Positions 33,980 through 45,975 of a DNA stretch of 64,000 nucleotides are shown one piece after another; position 1 is the stretch's first letter, and each line of letters begins with the position of its first letter. Origin of the DNA: Microbispora rosea (lineage in GTDB: Bacteria; Actinomycetota; Actinomycetes; Streptosporangiales; Streptosporangiaceae); assembly GCF_900156315.1 (NCBI RefSeq), contig NZ_FTNI01000004.1, positions 248,001-312,000 of the forward strand. Reading direction: 5' to 3'. The position numbers and the translations under genes were made by a program. The notes under the pieces are model-generated. The model was not told the DNA's origin. It searched no databases and saw nothing but the letters and a program-made list of their open reading frames with translations.

Positions 33980-34957
33980 TCACGGCGTGTCAGGGCGGGC
34001 GCCCTCCCATTCCTCCACGCGCCGCCGGTATTCCCTGGCCGCCGCCCTGAGCTCGGCCTCGGGATCGAGCCCCGCGTCCTGGGTCTCCCGTACGAGCGCG
34101 AACAGGCGGGCGCCGGCGGACGGGGCGAGGTCGCCGGCGAGAGAGGCGGGCGCCCCGGCCCGGCCGGCCCGGCGCAGGAGCTGGGCGGCCAGCGAGATCG
34201 CCGGCTGGCCCATGGGCACGCCGCTGAGCGCCGAGGCGGTCTCCCCCTTGGCGGCCCGCTCGGCCGCCTTGATCGTCTCCCAGTTGTCGGCGACATCACC
34301 GGCGCCGGAGACCGCGACGTCCGCGAAGACGTGCGGGTGGCGGCGGACCAGCTTCTCCACGATCCCGTCCGCCACGTCGTCGATGTCGAAGCCGTCCCCG
34401 TCCGTCCCCATCCGCTCCTGGGCGAGCCTGGCGTGGAACACCACCTGGAGCAGCAGGTCGCCGAGCTCCTCGCGCAGCGGCGGGCCGTAGTCGCCCTCGT
34501 GGATGGTCTCCAGCACCTCGTAGGCCTCTTCGACCAGGTAGGGCACGAGCGACTCGTGAGTCTGCTTGCGGTCCCACGGGCACTCGCGGCGCAGCCGGTC
34601 CATGACCTGGACGAGGTCGAGCAGCCGGGCGCCGGGCAGGTCGTAGGAGCCGGGGACGACCTCGATCTCCGGCGGCTCGTCCAGGGAGATCGAGGCGTGG
34701 CCGACCGCGCGCATGAAGTCCTCGTCGCCGTCCTGCGCGGCCAGCCACACCACCGTCCCCGTACGGCTCTCGCGCGCGATCGCGCCGGGGTCGGGGGTCA
34801 CCACCTCGACCAGGACGCCGGCCTCACCGAGATAGGGCAGGTAGGGGTGGTCCTGGGTGCCGGTGAGCACCCGCCCTCGGGTGAGGGCCTGCCACGCCGC
34901 GGGCGCGAGCAGGCCCGGAGCGACCCGGGGCGAGGTGGTCACCACGATCAACGCCAT
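33980..34957 (-). CDS. mazG: MazG nucleoside triphosphate pyrophosphohydrolase
   Basis: A 325-residue enzyme that hydrolyses NTPs/dNTPs to monophosphates, a cleaning enzyme for damaged nucleotides. The MazG domain (about 105-215) has CPWDRKQTHESLVPYL, VEEAYEVLETI and LREELGDLLLQVVFHA, giving the EExxE...ExxD metal site. The first 100 residues are an actinobacterial N-terminal extension of unknown role, also present in the mycobacterial protein. The remaining C-terminal region is helical. ATG 34957. It lies in the mfd-to-ppx block. Confidence 0.92.
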   Translation of the reverse strand: MALIVVTTSPRVAPGLLAPAAWQALTRGRVLTGTQDHPYLPYLGEAGVLVEVVTPDPGAIARESRTGTVVWLAAQDGDEDFMRAVGHASISLDEPPEIEVVPGSYDLPGARLLDLVQVMDRLRRECPWDRKQTHESLVPYLVEEAYEVLETIHEGDYGPPLREELGDLLLQVVFHARLAQERMGTDGDGFDIDDVADGIVEKLVRRHPHVFADVAVSGAGDVADNWETIKAAERAAKGETASALSGVPMGQPAISLAAQLLRRAGRAGAPASLAGDLAPSAGARLFALVRETQDAGLDPEAELRAAAREYRRRVEEWEGARPDTP

Positions 34958-35026
34958 GGCCTCAGCCTAATGAGCCCGCCCGCCCCGGCGTCGCCGGGCC
35001 GCCTGCCGTACCGTCCGGGCCCGCGA

Positions 35027-35671
35027 TCAGCCGGCCTGGCCGGCGTCGGGCGCACCCCCGGCGGCCCCGCCGGCCGCGGCCCCGCCCGCCGAGCCGAAGC
35101 GGTCGTCGGCGACGAAGCCCTGCTGGGGGTCGAACTTGCCGTAGCGCGGGCTGTACCTCACCGGCACGGTCGAGTCGGCCTCCTGGATGATCTTCTGGAT
35201 GGCCGCCTGCTGTGCCGCCTGGTCCTGCCCGGCGCCGGCCTGCTGCGCCAGCTTGTTGCGGACGACGACGGCCCGGATGAAGTCGCGGCCCTCGTCCAGC
35301 GGGATCGCGTTGGCCAGCAGCACCTTGTTGAACTGGTCCCAGCCGCCCTGGGCCGTGGCGATGTCGTCGACCTCGCGGTCGCTGACCGCGACGCCCTTGC
35401 GCCGGCCGAGCTCCTGGAACTGCCTGCTCGTGGTCATGTTGAGCAGGACCGTCTGCGGCAGCGAGAAGGACAGCTGGAGCTGGTTCTCGGGGATCTTGTT
35501 GGCGGCCAGGTCGGCGCGCAGCGCGCGGACCTCGTCGTTCAGCTCACTGGAGGTGATGCGCTCCTTGCCCACGATGGCCGCGGAACCCGCCTGCACGGGG
35601 CCGCCGCACGCGGTCACGGCGATCCCGGCCGCCGCCAGCGCCACGGCGACGCGCACTCGATACGACTTCAC
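35027..35671 (-). CDS. SurA-N-like lipoprotein chaperone
   Basis: A 214-residue lipoprotein: signal peptide residues 1-20, lipobox-like AVTAC at about 16-20. The region IVGKERITSSELNDEVRAL, LLNMTTSRQFQELGRRKGVAVSDREVDDI (read as MTTSRQFQELGRRKGVAVSD) matches the SurA N-terminal chaperone helices. No PpiC prolyl-isomerase domain follows. A Gly/Ala-rich tail ends the protein. It probably helps fold exported proteins. GTG 35671 follows GGGAGGATCG. It lies between mfd and mazG, where actinobacteria typically carry it. Confidence 0.85.
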   Translation of the reverse strand: MKSYRVRVAVALAAAGIAVTACGGPVQAGSAAIVGKERITSSELNDEVRALRADLAANKIPENQLQLSFSLPQTVLLNMTTSRQFQELGRRKGVAVSDREVDDIATAQGGWDQFNKVLLANAIPLDEGRDFIRAVVVRNKLAQQAGAGQDQAAQQAAIQKIIQEADSTVPVRYSPRYGKFDPQQGFVADDRFGSAGGAAAGGAAGGAPDAGQAG

Positions 35672-35723
35672 GGACGATCCTCCCGAACGACACCGGCCAC
35701 GCGTATGTTGACAATTTCGCGGG

Positions 35724-39221
<3,498 letters not shown>

Positions 39222-39429
39222 CGATGCCTTCAAAAGCCCCGTGACAAAGACAGCAGGCGTGCGGACGCGACCCCGTTCATCCGGCCGACCCCCTGACGGA
39301 GGAGATCCGCGAGACGCTCCCAACCGGGCCGCGGCTACCAAGGCTACGCCCTGTCCCTCCGCCTCGCTCCGCTCGCTCCGCGGCCGGGACATGAGGGACG
39401 ACGGCAAATGCGCAACGTAGAGTCGTCAA

Positions 39430-40179
39430 ATGATTACTCTCAGTCGTATGACAGAGGTTCGGTTGTCGTCCGCCGACCAGGACGACGTGTTCAGCCAACG
39501 GATTCGCGAGCAGTGGACCGACCAGCTCGGCCGGCGTCTCGACATCCTCATCGCCGGATGCGGCCGGGGAGGCGTCCTCGACGTGGGGCGCTACGAGCCG
39601 AGGATGACGGGGGTGGACGAGGATCTGCCGGCGCTGCGGACCCACACCGCAAACCGCGACGACCTGGAGGCGTCCTACCTGGGCGACCTGCGTCTCGTGC
39701 CGATCCCGCCGCGCTCCTTCGACGTCGTCTACGTGTCGTTCCTCCTCGAACGCATCCGCCACGCCGAGCTCGTGCTCGACCGGCTCGTCGCCGGGCTGCG
39801 CCCCGGCGGGCTGCTGCTGCTGAAGATGCGCGACCGCAAGTCGGCGTACGGCTTCTGCGACCGGGTGACCCCCCGCTGGCTGCGCCGGGCGCTGTGGCGC
39901 ACGCTCACCCCGGCCGGATCGGTGGGGCCGCTTCCCGCGGTCTACGAGCCGCTGGCCTCCCGCGAGGCCATCCAGGCGTACTGCCTGATGCGCGGGCTCA
40001 TGATCGCGGAGGACTACTCGGCGGTGAGCGGCCCGGCCCGGCGGGGTCCGCACGGCGGTCTGGTCGCCGTGGTCTGCCGGGCCGTGGCCGCGTTCTCGCG
40101 AGGCGGGCTCAACGGCACCGAGGACGAGATCACCATGGTGATCCGCCGTCCGCAGAACCATTTCGCCCGCCTCATCTGA
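39430..40179 (+). CDS. Class I SAM-dependent methyltransferase
   Basis: A 249-residue protein with a Rossmann-like methyltransferase core: motif I region DILIAGCGRGGVLDVG, acidic loop MTGVDEDLPAL, motif II/IV region PPRSFDVVYVSFLLERI, and LVAGLRPGGLLLLKMRD after it. The pattern fits the Methyltransf_11/type 11 group; the substrate is unknown. The start may be ATG 39430 or the ATG 18 bases inside (39448, MTEVRLSS); neither has a strong ribosome-binding site. It is divergent from mfd (209-base gap) and converges on the sigma-factor partner gene. Confidence 0.83.
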   Translation: MITLSRMTEVRLSSADQDDVFSQRIREQWTDQLGRRLDILIAGCGRGGVLDVGRYEPRMTGVDEDLPALRTHTANRDDLEASYLGDLRLVPIPPRSFDVVYVSFLLERIRHAELVLDRLVAGLRPGGLLLLKMRDRKSAYGFCDRVTPRWLRRALWRTLTPAGSVGPLPAVYEPLASREAIQAYCLMRGLMIAEDYSAVSGPARRGPHGGLVAVVCRAVAAFSRGGLNGTEDEITMVIRRPQNHFARLI

Positions 40180-40183
40180 GCCG

Positions 40184-41443
40184 CTACCTGGGCGTCAGGG
40201 CCGGTTGCCACGTTCCGGCCTCCTGGCTGTTCTTCCGGTAGACCGAGAGCTGGACCATGTCCTCGCCGTCGACGCCCACCAGGACCAGGCCGTTGTGGAA
40301 CTCGCTTCCGCACGTGTCCGCGCAGCCCAGGGCGACCAGGCGGCGGTCGTCGGCCCAGGCGAGAAGCTGGAGCACCTGCTGGCGGCCCACGACCTTGCCT
40401 GTCGAGAGCTCGGTGACCTTGGTGGGCATGCCGTCGGGGCCGGCGAGCAGCGTGCCGTCCGGCGACACGCCCGCCTTCGATTCCGTGACGACGTAGCCGG
40501 CAGGCGCGTCGTGCGGCCTGCCGTCGAGGTCGTAGAAGGCGTCGGGCCGCTTCCAGATGTTGCTGGCCTCGCGGACCAGCGTGCCGTCGTCGCTCCAGCC
40601 GAAATCGCGCCGCATGTTGCTGTTGTCGGTCAAGCAGGGATCGACGGCGTGGAAGTCCCCCGCCGTCGCGGTCGCCGCGTCGACGACGTAGAAGCCGGTG
40701 CGGCTGGTGGAGATCATCTGGGGCGGCAGCCGGGGGTCCTCCGGCGTCGCCGCGACCCGTGCCGGGCACCGCTGCTCGTCGACGGACGTCCGGTCCAGGT
40801 CGGGGGACTCGTCGTAGGCGGTGGCCACAAGCCGGGTGCCGTCGGGCGACCAGGACACGCCGCCCACGGGCTGGTCCACCGGCACCCACGCCCGCACCCG
40901 CCGGGTCTCCATGTCGAAGATGCCTATCCTCCGCACGGGCAGTTCCTTCTCCAGGACCGCCGCCCAGCGCAGGCCGGGTGCGACCTCGACCCAGCCCCAC
41001 TCCGTCTTCTCGTAGCTCCCGGTCACCTGGTCGAGGAGATACCACGTGCGGTCGAGCATCTTGCGCCCGGCGACCGTACGCACCCGCCGCGTGTAGTAGG
41101 CGGACACTGCCACCCTGCCCGCCGCGATCATCGTCTTCGGCGGGGAGTTCTCCGTGTCGGCGAGCACGTCCTGCGCCGGGGTCGTCTGCCGGTACGGCTG
41201 GACGGGCACGACCACCGGCGGGCCGCCGACCTGCGAGACCGGCGCCTTGTCGAGGAGGGGGACCACGACCAGCGGCACCAGCAGGGCCACGGCCGCCACG
41301 ACGGCCGCGCACGCGACCACCCCCGCGAACCTCGTCAGGCGCAGCCGCGACCGGCGGTGCAGCGCGCGGTCGGCGAGGTCGGCGGGGACGTGAACCTCCC
41401 GCGACCACTCCTCCAGCGTCTGCTTCAGCATTCGGGGCGTCAT
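40184..41443 (-). CDS. Membrane-anchored propeller protein, sigma-factor partner
   Basis: The 419-residue protein has a cytoplasmic N-terminus (about 1-38, TLEEWSREVHVPADLADRAL), one helix (about 40-64) and an extracytoplasmic region with WD40/TolB-like blades (GVSWSPDGTRLVATAYD, FGWSDDGTLVREASN, GVSPDGTLLAGPDG). It is encoded directly after a SigE-family sigma factor with an ATGA overlap, the usual position of an anti-sigma factor, so it probably holds the sigma factor at the membrane. No zinc-type anti-sigma HxxxCxxC motif is seen, so the mechanism is open. Confidence 0.75.
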   Translation of the reverse strand: MTPRMLKQTLEEWSREVHVPADLADRALHRRSRLRLTRFAGVVACAAVVAAVALLVPLVVVPLLDKAPVSQVGGPPVVVPVQPYRQTTPAQDVLADTENSPPKTMIAAGRVAVSAYYTRRVRTVAGRKMLDRTWYLLDQVTGSYEKTEWGWVEVAPGLRWAAVLEKELPVRRIGIFDMETRRVRAWVPVDQPVGGVSWSPDGTRLVATAYDESPDLDRTSVDEQRCPARVAATPEDPRLPPQMISTSRTGFYVVDAATATAGDFHAVDPCLTDNSNMRRDFGWSDDGTLVREASNIWKRPDAFYDLDGRPHDAPAGYVVTESKAGVSPDGTLLAGPDGMPTKVTELSTGKVVGRQQVLQLLAWADDRRLVALGCADTCGSEFHNGLVLVGVDGEDMVQLSVYRKNSQEAGTWQPALTPR

Positions 41444-41970
41444 GAGATCACCTCACTCAGGCGCAGGTCGGCGAGTTCCGGCGCGGTCGCCCGCAGCCGG
41501 GCGAGGGACCGGTGCGCGGTGCTGCGCACGGTCCCGACCGAGCAGCCGAGGATGCGGGCCACCTCGTTCTCGGGCAGGTCCTCCAGATACCGCAGCACGA
41601 GCACGGCGCGCTGGCGGGGCGTCAGCCTGGCGAGCGCCCGGCGCAGGATGATCCTCAGCTCGGCCTCGTCGGTGCCCGCGCGGCCGGCCGGGAACTCGGG
41701 CACGTCGGCCATGCTGGTCTCCCGTTGCCGCCACGCCAGCCGCCACCAGCTGATCTGCTGGCGGTACATGACCTGCCGCACGTACGCCTCGGGCTCGTCG
41801 ACGTGCCCCCACCGCGTGACGACCTTGGCCAGGGCGGTCTGCACCAGGTCCTCGGCGGAGTGCTGGTCCCCTCCGGTCAGCAGATAGGCCAGTCGCATCA
41901 GCGCCGGCGCGCGGGCGGACACGAATTCGCGAAATCGCCGCTCTTCCGCGTGGTCGCGGATGGCGTCCAC
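41440..41970 (-). CDS. SigE-family ECF sigma factor
   Basis: A 176-residue RNA polymerase sigma factor. Region 2 is RLAYLLTGGDQHSAEDLVQTALAKV with the RWGHVDEPEAYVRQVMYRQ stretch; region 4 is RLTPRQRAVLVLRYLEDLPENEVA and the helix-turn-helix ILGCSVGTVRSTAHRSLARL. This is the SigE-type ECF group common in actinomycetes (not Streptomyces SigE proper). GTG 41970 is preferred because GAGGAGG then stands five bases away; the GTG two codons upstream would abut it. It is co-translated with the membrane partner. Target promoters are unknown. Confidence 0.9.
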   Translation of the reverse strand: MDAIRDHAEERRFREFVSARAPALMRLAYLLTGGDQHSAEDLVQTALAKVVTRWGHVDEPEAYVRQVMYRQQISWWRLAWRQRETSMADVPEFPAGRAGTDEAELRIILRRALARLTPRQRAVLVLRYLEDLPENEVARILGCSVGTVRSTAHRSLARLRATAPELADLRLSEVIS

Positions 41971-42096
41971 GGGCACCTCCTCGGATTAATGTCTGCCTGT
42001 AGACGCCCCGGGCACGGGCGCGCTATGCGTGCCGGTGCCAGTAGGGTGCGTATCCGACCCCATCGAGGTCCGATCGATCAAGCGGAAACGGATGCC

Positions 42097-43314
42097 ATGA
42101 CCGAGTGGACGCCCGACGCGCGTGAGCTGGCCGACCTGGAGCTGCTGCTGTCCGGGGCGTACGCGCCGTTGACCGGCTTCCTCACCTCGGCCGAGGTGGA
42201 GAGCGTCGTCGAGCGCGGGCGGCTGCCCGGAGGGGCCTCCTGGCCCGACCCGATCACGATCGCGCTGCCGGACGAGTTCGGGCCCGGCGACCGGGTGACG
42301 CTCCGGGACCCGGAGGGCGCGGCGGTCGCGGTGCTGACCGTCGTGGAGCGGGACGGCCACCACGCCGCCGGACCTGTCGAGGCGCTCGACGCCCCCGTGT
42401 ACGGCCCGTTCTCCCGGCTGCGCCGCGCCCCGGAGGAGGTCCGCAAGGACCTGCCGGACGGCGAGGTTCTCGCGGTGACGATGCGCGGGCCGCTCGACGG
42501 CGCCGCGCTCGACGACGTGGCGGCGACCGCCGAGGAACTGGACGCGACCGTGCTCCTCATGCCCCTCGTCTTCGGCGAGGGCGGCCCTGCCGTGGTGCGC
42601 GCCGCGCTCAAGGCGGCCGAGCGGCTTCCCGGTGCGACGGTGGTCGCGGTGCCGCTCGCGCCGCGCGAGGACACCGAGATCGACCTCGAACTCCGCGAGC
42701 ACGTGGCCCGCAACTACGGCGCCACCGAGCACTACGCCGGTCCCGCGCCGGTCAGCATCCCGGGGCCGCCGCACAAGCGGGGGCTCGTGGTGTTCTTCAC
42801 CGGCCTGTCCGGCTCGGGTAAGTCGACGATCGCCCGGGGCCTGCGCGACGCGCTGCTCGAACGGGGCGGCCGCGCGGTCACCTACCTGGACGGCGACGTC
42901 GTGCGGCGGATGCTGTCGGCGGGGCTCACGTTCTCGCGCGAGGACCGCGACCGCAACATCCGCAGGATCGGCTTCGTGGCCGCCGAGGTCGCCCGCCACG
43001 GCGGCCTGGCCATCTGCGCGCCCATCGCGCCGTACGCCGCGACCCGGGACGAGGTGCGGGCGATGGTCGAGGAGGTCGGCGGCGACTTCCTGCTCGTCCA
43101 CGTGGCCACGCCGCTGGAGGAGTGCGAGCGCCGCGACCGCAAGGGCCTGTACGCCAAGGCGCGGGCCGGGTTGATCCCGGAGTTCACCGGGATCTCCGAC
43201 CCGTACGAGGAGCCGGAGGACGCCGACCTCGTCCTCGACACCACGGACATGACGATCGAGCGCGCGGTCGGCGCCGTGCTGAACGTGGTCTCCTCGGGCG
43301 GCTGGGTCCGCTGA
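42097..43314 (+). CDS. cysC: APS kinase with degenerate sulfurylase-like N-terminus
   Basis: A 405-residue fusion. Residues about 235-400 are a full adenylylsulfate kinase: Walker A FFTGLSGSGKST (Lys242), YLDGDVVRRMLS, SREDRDRNIRRIGFVA, GLYAKARAGLIPEFTG; it phosphorylates APS to PAPS. Residues 1-225 resemble the PUA-like and partial catalytic parts of ATP sulfurylase (LSGAYAPLTGFLTSAEVESV), but the QxRNPxHxGH and GRDHAG nucleotide motifs are missing, so no sulfurylase activity is expected. It lies just before an exopolysaccharide cluster with two sulfotransferases, which need PAPS. Confidence 0.87.
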   Translation: MTEWTPDARELADLELLLSGAYAPLTGFLTSAEVESVVERGRLPGGASWPDPITIALPDEFGPGDRVTLRDPEGAAVAVLTVVERDGHHAAGPVEALDAPVYGPFSRLRRAPEEVRKDLPDGEVLAVTMRGPLDGAALDDVAATAEELDATVLLMPLVFGEGGPAVVRAALKAAERLPGATVVAVPLAPREDTEIDLELREHVARNYGATEHYAGPAPVSIPGPPHKRGLVVFFTGLSGSGKSTIARGLRDALLERGGRAVTYLDGDVVRRMLSAGLTFSREDRDRNIRRIGFVAAEVARHGGLAICAPIAPYAATRDEVRAMVEEVGGDFLLVHVATPLEECERRDRKGLYAKARAGLIPEFTGISDPYEEPEDADLVLDTTDMTIERAVGAVLNVVSSGGWVR

Positions 43315-43324
43315 GGGGTGGGTT

Positions 43325-44356
43325 CTAGGAGGGCGGCACCGGCGTCGACGTGAAGCGGGGCAGCCGCCCGAGCTGCGCGAACGCCCGGGTGGCGCCCGGC
43401 GTGGTGTCGAACCTGGTGTCGCCCCGGGGCGCCAGCGGCGAGTCGAAGTAGACCAGCGCCTTGATCTGCGGGTAGTCCGCGATCTGGCGCTGGACGGACT
43501 CGAAGAAGTCGCGCTTGAACCCCGGCGCCCCGCGCCGCTCGAAGGCGCCCCACTCGGCGACCATGATCGGCTTGGCCGGGAACCTGGCCTGCATCCACCG
43601 GTAGAAGCCGGGCCAGCCCGGCGCGTCGGGCCGGGTCTTGTCGACCAGCCCGGCGAAGTCGCGCACCCGGTCGTCCGCGTACGGATCGAAGGCCACCCAG
43701 TCGACCACGTCGTCACCGGGGTAGAGCCTGCCGAACCACGGCTTGGCCGCCCAGTTGGGCGCGCCCATGTAGGTCATCACGGTCACCGCGTTGCGCACCC
43801 CCTGCTGCCGCAGGCGGGTCACCACGTGGCGGTACATCGCGACGTAGTCGGCGGGCGAGTAGCCCCCGCCCTCGCGCACGTCGTTCTCCGGCTCGTGGTG
43901 GATCGTGAGGAAGAACCGGCCGGGGAAGGTGCGCCGGATGTGCTCGGCGAGCCGGTCGACGCGTTTGTCCACATCGCCGCGGGCGACCTCGGCCCAGGTG
44001 TGGTCGAGCGCCGGTTTCCAGTTCACCAGCAGCAGGCGGGGCCCCTTGGCGATCTCCCGCTCCTCGGCGGTCGGGAAGAGCTCCCCGCCCCGGTGGTAGA
44101 CGTGCACGATGTCGGCCCGGCGGCCCATGCGCCGCTCGGCCATGTCCACCGCGCGGATCGGGCCGCGTCCGGAGAAGACGTCGGGCGCGATCCCCCACCA
44201 CGCCCCGCACGTCGGGATGAGCTTGTCCGTGACCGCGCAGGCGCCCGGCGTCGTCCCGGCGCCGCCGCCCGGCACCCGCCCGCTCGTGGCGGTGCCCGTG
44301 CACGCCGTCGCGCACGCCCCCGCCACCAGTACGGCCAAGCCGGCGATGAGTCTCAT
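43325..44356 (-). CDS. GH26-like glycosidase lipoprotein
   Basis: The 343-residue exported protein has a signal peptide with Cys15 or Cys19 as possible lipid-anchor sites (AGAC, ATAC). The catalytic barrel has FFLTIHHEPENDV, where the Glu after HH(E)P is the acid/base, and PIMVAEWGAFERRG, whose Glu is the nucleophile. This is the pattern of GH26-type beta-mannanases and related glucanases. It could trim or release the polysaccharide made by the divergent cluster at 44680 onward. ATG 44356 was chosen for the signal peptide. Specificity is inferred. Confidence 0.8.
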   Translation of the reverse strand: MRLIAGLAVLVAGACATACTGTATSGRVPGGGAGTTPGACAVTDKLIPTCGAWWGIAPDVFSGRGPIRAVDMAERRMGRRADIVHVYHRGGELFPTAEEREIAKGPRLLLVNWKPALDHTWAEVARGDVDKRVDRLAEHIRRTFPGRFFLTIHHEPENDVREGGGYSPADYVAMYRHVVTRLRQQGVRNAVTVMTYMGAPNWAAKPWFGRLYPGDDVVDWVAFDPYADDRVRDFAGLVDKTRPDAPGWPGFYRWMQARFPAKPIMVAEWGAFERRGAPGFKRDFFESVQRQIADYPQIKALVYFDSPLAPRGDTRFDTTPGATRAFAQLGRLPRFTSTPVPPS

Positions 44357-44679
44357 CGCGCCCCCTTCCTCGGCAGACCACGCATTGAACGGATGGGCAA
44401 ACACCATCCCATCAATCCCCGTGGCTTTGGGGGCCGTTTCCCCATCTCACGTGTACGGATATTTCCGTTTTCATCGGCTAATTGAACGGCCATTACCCGA
44501 CGCGAATTCGGCAATAGCCGGGGACGAAACTCCGCAGCGGCTTATAGTTCGAGACCGGATCCCGCCGGACCGCCGCCGGGACCGCGAACGCGCCCGGCTT
44601 CCCCTCCCCCTCCGGAGGGGCACCGGTGGCCCCACCGCCGGCCGCGGCCGCGTGACGAACCGAGGGCACGGGGAGTTCG
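44357..44679. promoter_or_regulatory. Divergent promoter region of the exopolysaccharide cluster
   Basis: This 323-base gap between the GH26-like gene and wzz-like gene holds the lowest-GC stretch nearby (about 44420-44530, with TATTTCCGTTTTCATCGG and GGCTTATAGTTC), the likely location of promoters in both directions. There is no clear palindrome and no gene. An ORF on the minus strand (44493-44756) overlaps the start of the wzz-like gene and was not accepted. Confidence 0.5.
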
Positions 44680-45975
44680 ATGAGCCTGCCGCCGCACAGT
44701 CGCGACCTTGCCGAATACGGCTCTGTGCTCCGGCGCAGGCGCCTGGTCGCCGTCACCTTCCTGCTCGCGGGAGTGGGCGGCGGGGCGGCGGCGCTCGCGA
44801 CGACCCCCGCGCGTTACACCGCGGTCGCCCAGGTGCAGGTGCTGCCGACCGGCGCGCAGGAACAGTTCAACGTGCCGAATTCCCGGCAGCGGGAAACGCT
44901 CAACCTCGACACCGAATCGCAGATCGCCCGATCGGCGGTCGTCTCGGCCATGGCCGCCGCGACCCTGAAATATCCGGATCCGGAGGAATTGCGGGAGCAC
45001 CTGACCGTGGACGTCCCTCCCAATTCCGCCATTCTCTCCATTTCTTACTCGGCGTCCGATCCCCGGGCCGCGGCCGCGGGGGCCCAGGCGTACGCGGATG
45101 CCTATCTGCGCAACCGCGCCCGCGCGGCGGAGGACGCGATCGGCGGCCAGCTCAAGCTGATCGCCGCGCGGCTGCGCGAGGTCGAACACGAACTCGACAA
45201 GGCCGGCACGGCCCAGACCACGACCACCCAGACCGCGATCACCCAGACCGCGGCGGGGCAGGGAACGTCCAGGCGGCAGGCCGTGCTCGCCCGTCAGGCG
45301 TCGGACCTCACGCTGCGCTACGACGCGCTCAAGACCGTCGCGGTGACGCCGGGCACGGTGATCAGCCCCGCCAGGCCGCCCGCCCGGCCGGCCCACCCGA
45401 GCCCGCCGCTCTTCCTCGGCAGCGGCCTGTTCCTCGGCGTGCTCGCCGGAGCCGGGGCCGCGTTCGGCCGCGACCGGCTGGACACCCGCATCCGCACCTG
45501 CAACGACATCGAACGGCTGTGCGGCCTGCCGCTGCTCGCCGAGCTCCCGGCCAGGCCGGACGCGGCGTCCCTCGACGAGATGGCCGCCGCCGTCGCCACG
45601 TCGCTGGGCGGCGGGCCCCACCGGCTGCTCCTCGAAGGCGTGGGAACGGGAACCCTCGGAGGCGGGCGCGCAGGGCGCTCGGAAGGTTCAAGGGCGAAGC
45701 ACTCCGAAGGCGCGGGGACACAGAGCACGGCCAGACTGCTCGCCAAGAGCCTCGGCCCCGCGTTGGCGCATCTGGTGCCGGTGACGGTCGTGACCGGCCG
45801 GTCCGCCCATCCCGACGCCGCCGTGCTGCTGGTCGGCCTGCGGCGGACGACCTCCCCGGAGGTCGCCCGGGCCGTACGGCAACTCGCCCGGCAGGGCGCC
45901 CGCGTGCTCGGCGCCGTCGCCGTGCCGCCGGGGTTCGTCGCGCCCGTGCCCGAGACGGCGGAGTGGGGCGCGTGA
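44680..45975 (+). CDS. Wzz-type polysaccharide chain-length/co-polymerase protein
   Basis: A 431-residue protein with a membrane helix at about 20-42, an extracytoplasmic helical domain with coiled-coil (LKLIAARLREVEHELDKAG) and Gln/Thr repeats (TTTTQTAITQTAAGQG), a second helix at about 240-263 (PPLFLGSGLFLGVLAGAGAA), and a cytoplasmic tail of about 165 residues. The tail sits where BY-kinases carry an ATPase, but Walker A/B motifs are absent, so kinase activity looks lost. It controls polymer length or export in Wzy-dependent pathways. ATG 44680 follows GGGGAGTTCG. Confidence 0.82.
   Translation: MSLPPHSRDLAEYGSVLRRRRLVAVTFLLAGVGGGAAALATTPARYTAVAQVQVLPTGAQEQFNVPNSRQRETLNLDTESQIARSAVVSAMAAATLKYPDPEELREHLTVDVPPNSAILSISYSASDPRAAAAGAQAYADAYLRNRARAAEDAIGGQLKLIAARLREVEHELDKAGTAQTTTTQTAITQTAAGQGTSRRQAVLARQASDLTLRYDALKTVAVTPGTVISPARPPARPAHPSPPLFLGSGLFLGVLAGAGAAFGRDRLDTRIRTCNDIERLCGLPLLAELPARPDAASLDEMAAAVATSLGGGPHRLLLEGVGTGTLGGGRAGRSEGSRAKHSEGAGTQSTARLLAKSLGPALAHLVPVTVVTGRSAHPDAAVLLVGLRRTTSPEVARAVRQLARQGARVLGAVAVPPGFVAPVPETAEWGA

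Noticed and set aside
44493-44756. Small minus-strand gene upstream of the wzz-like gene
   Set aside because: It overlaps the first 26 codons of the wzz-like gene, lacks a ribosome-binding site, and has shadow-like composition.
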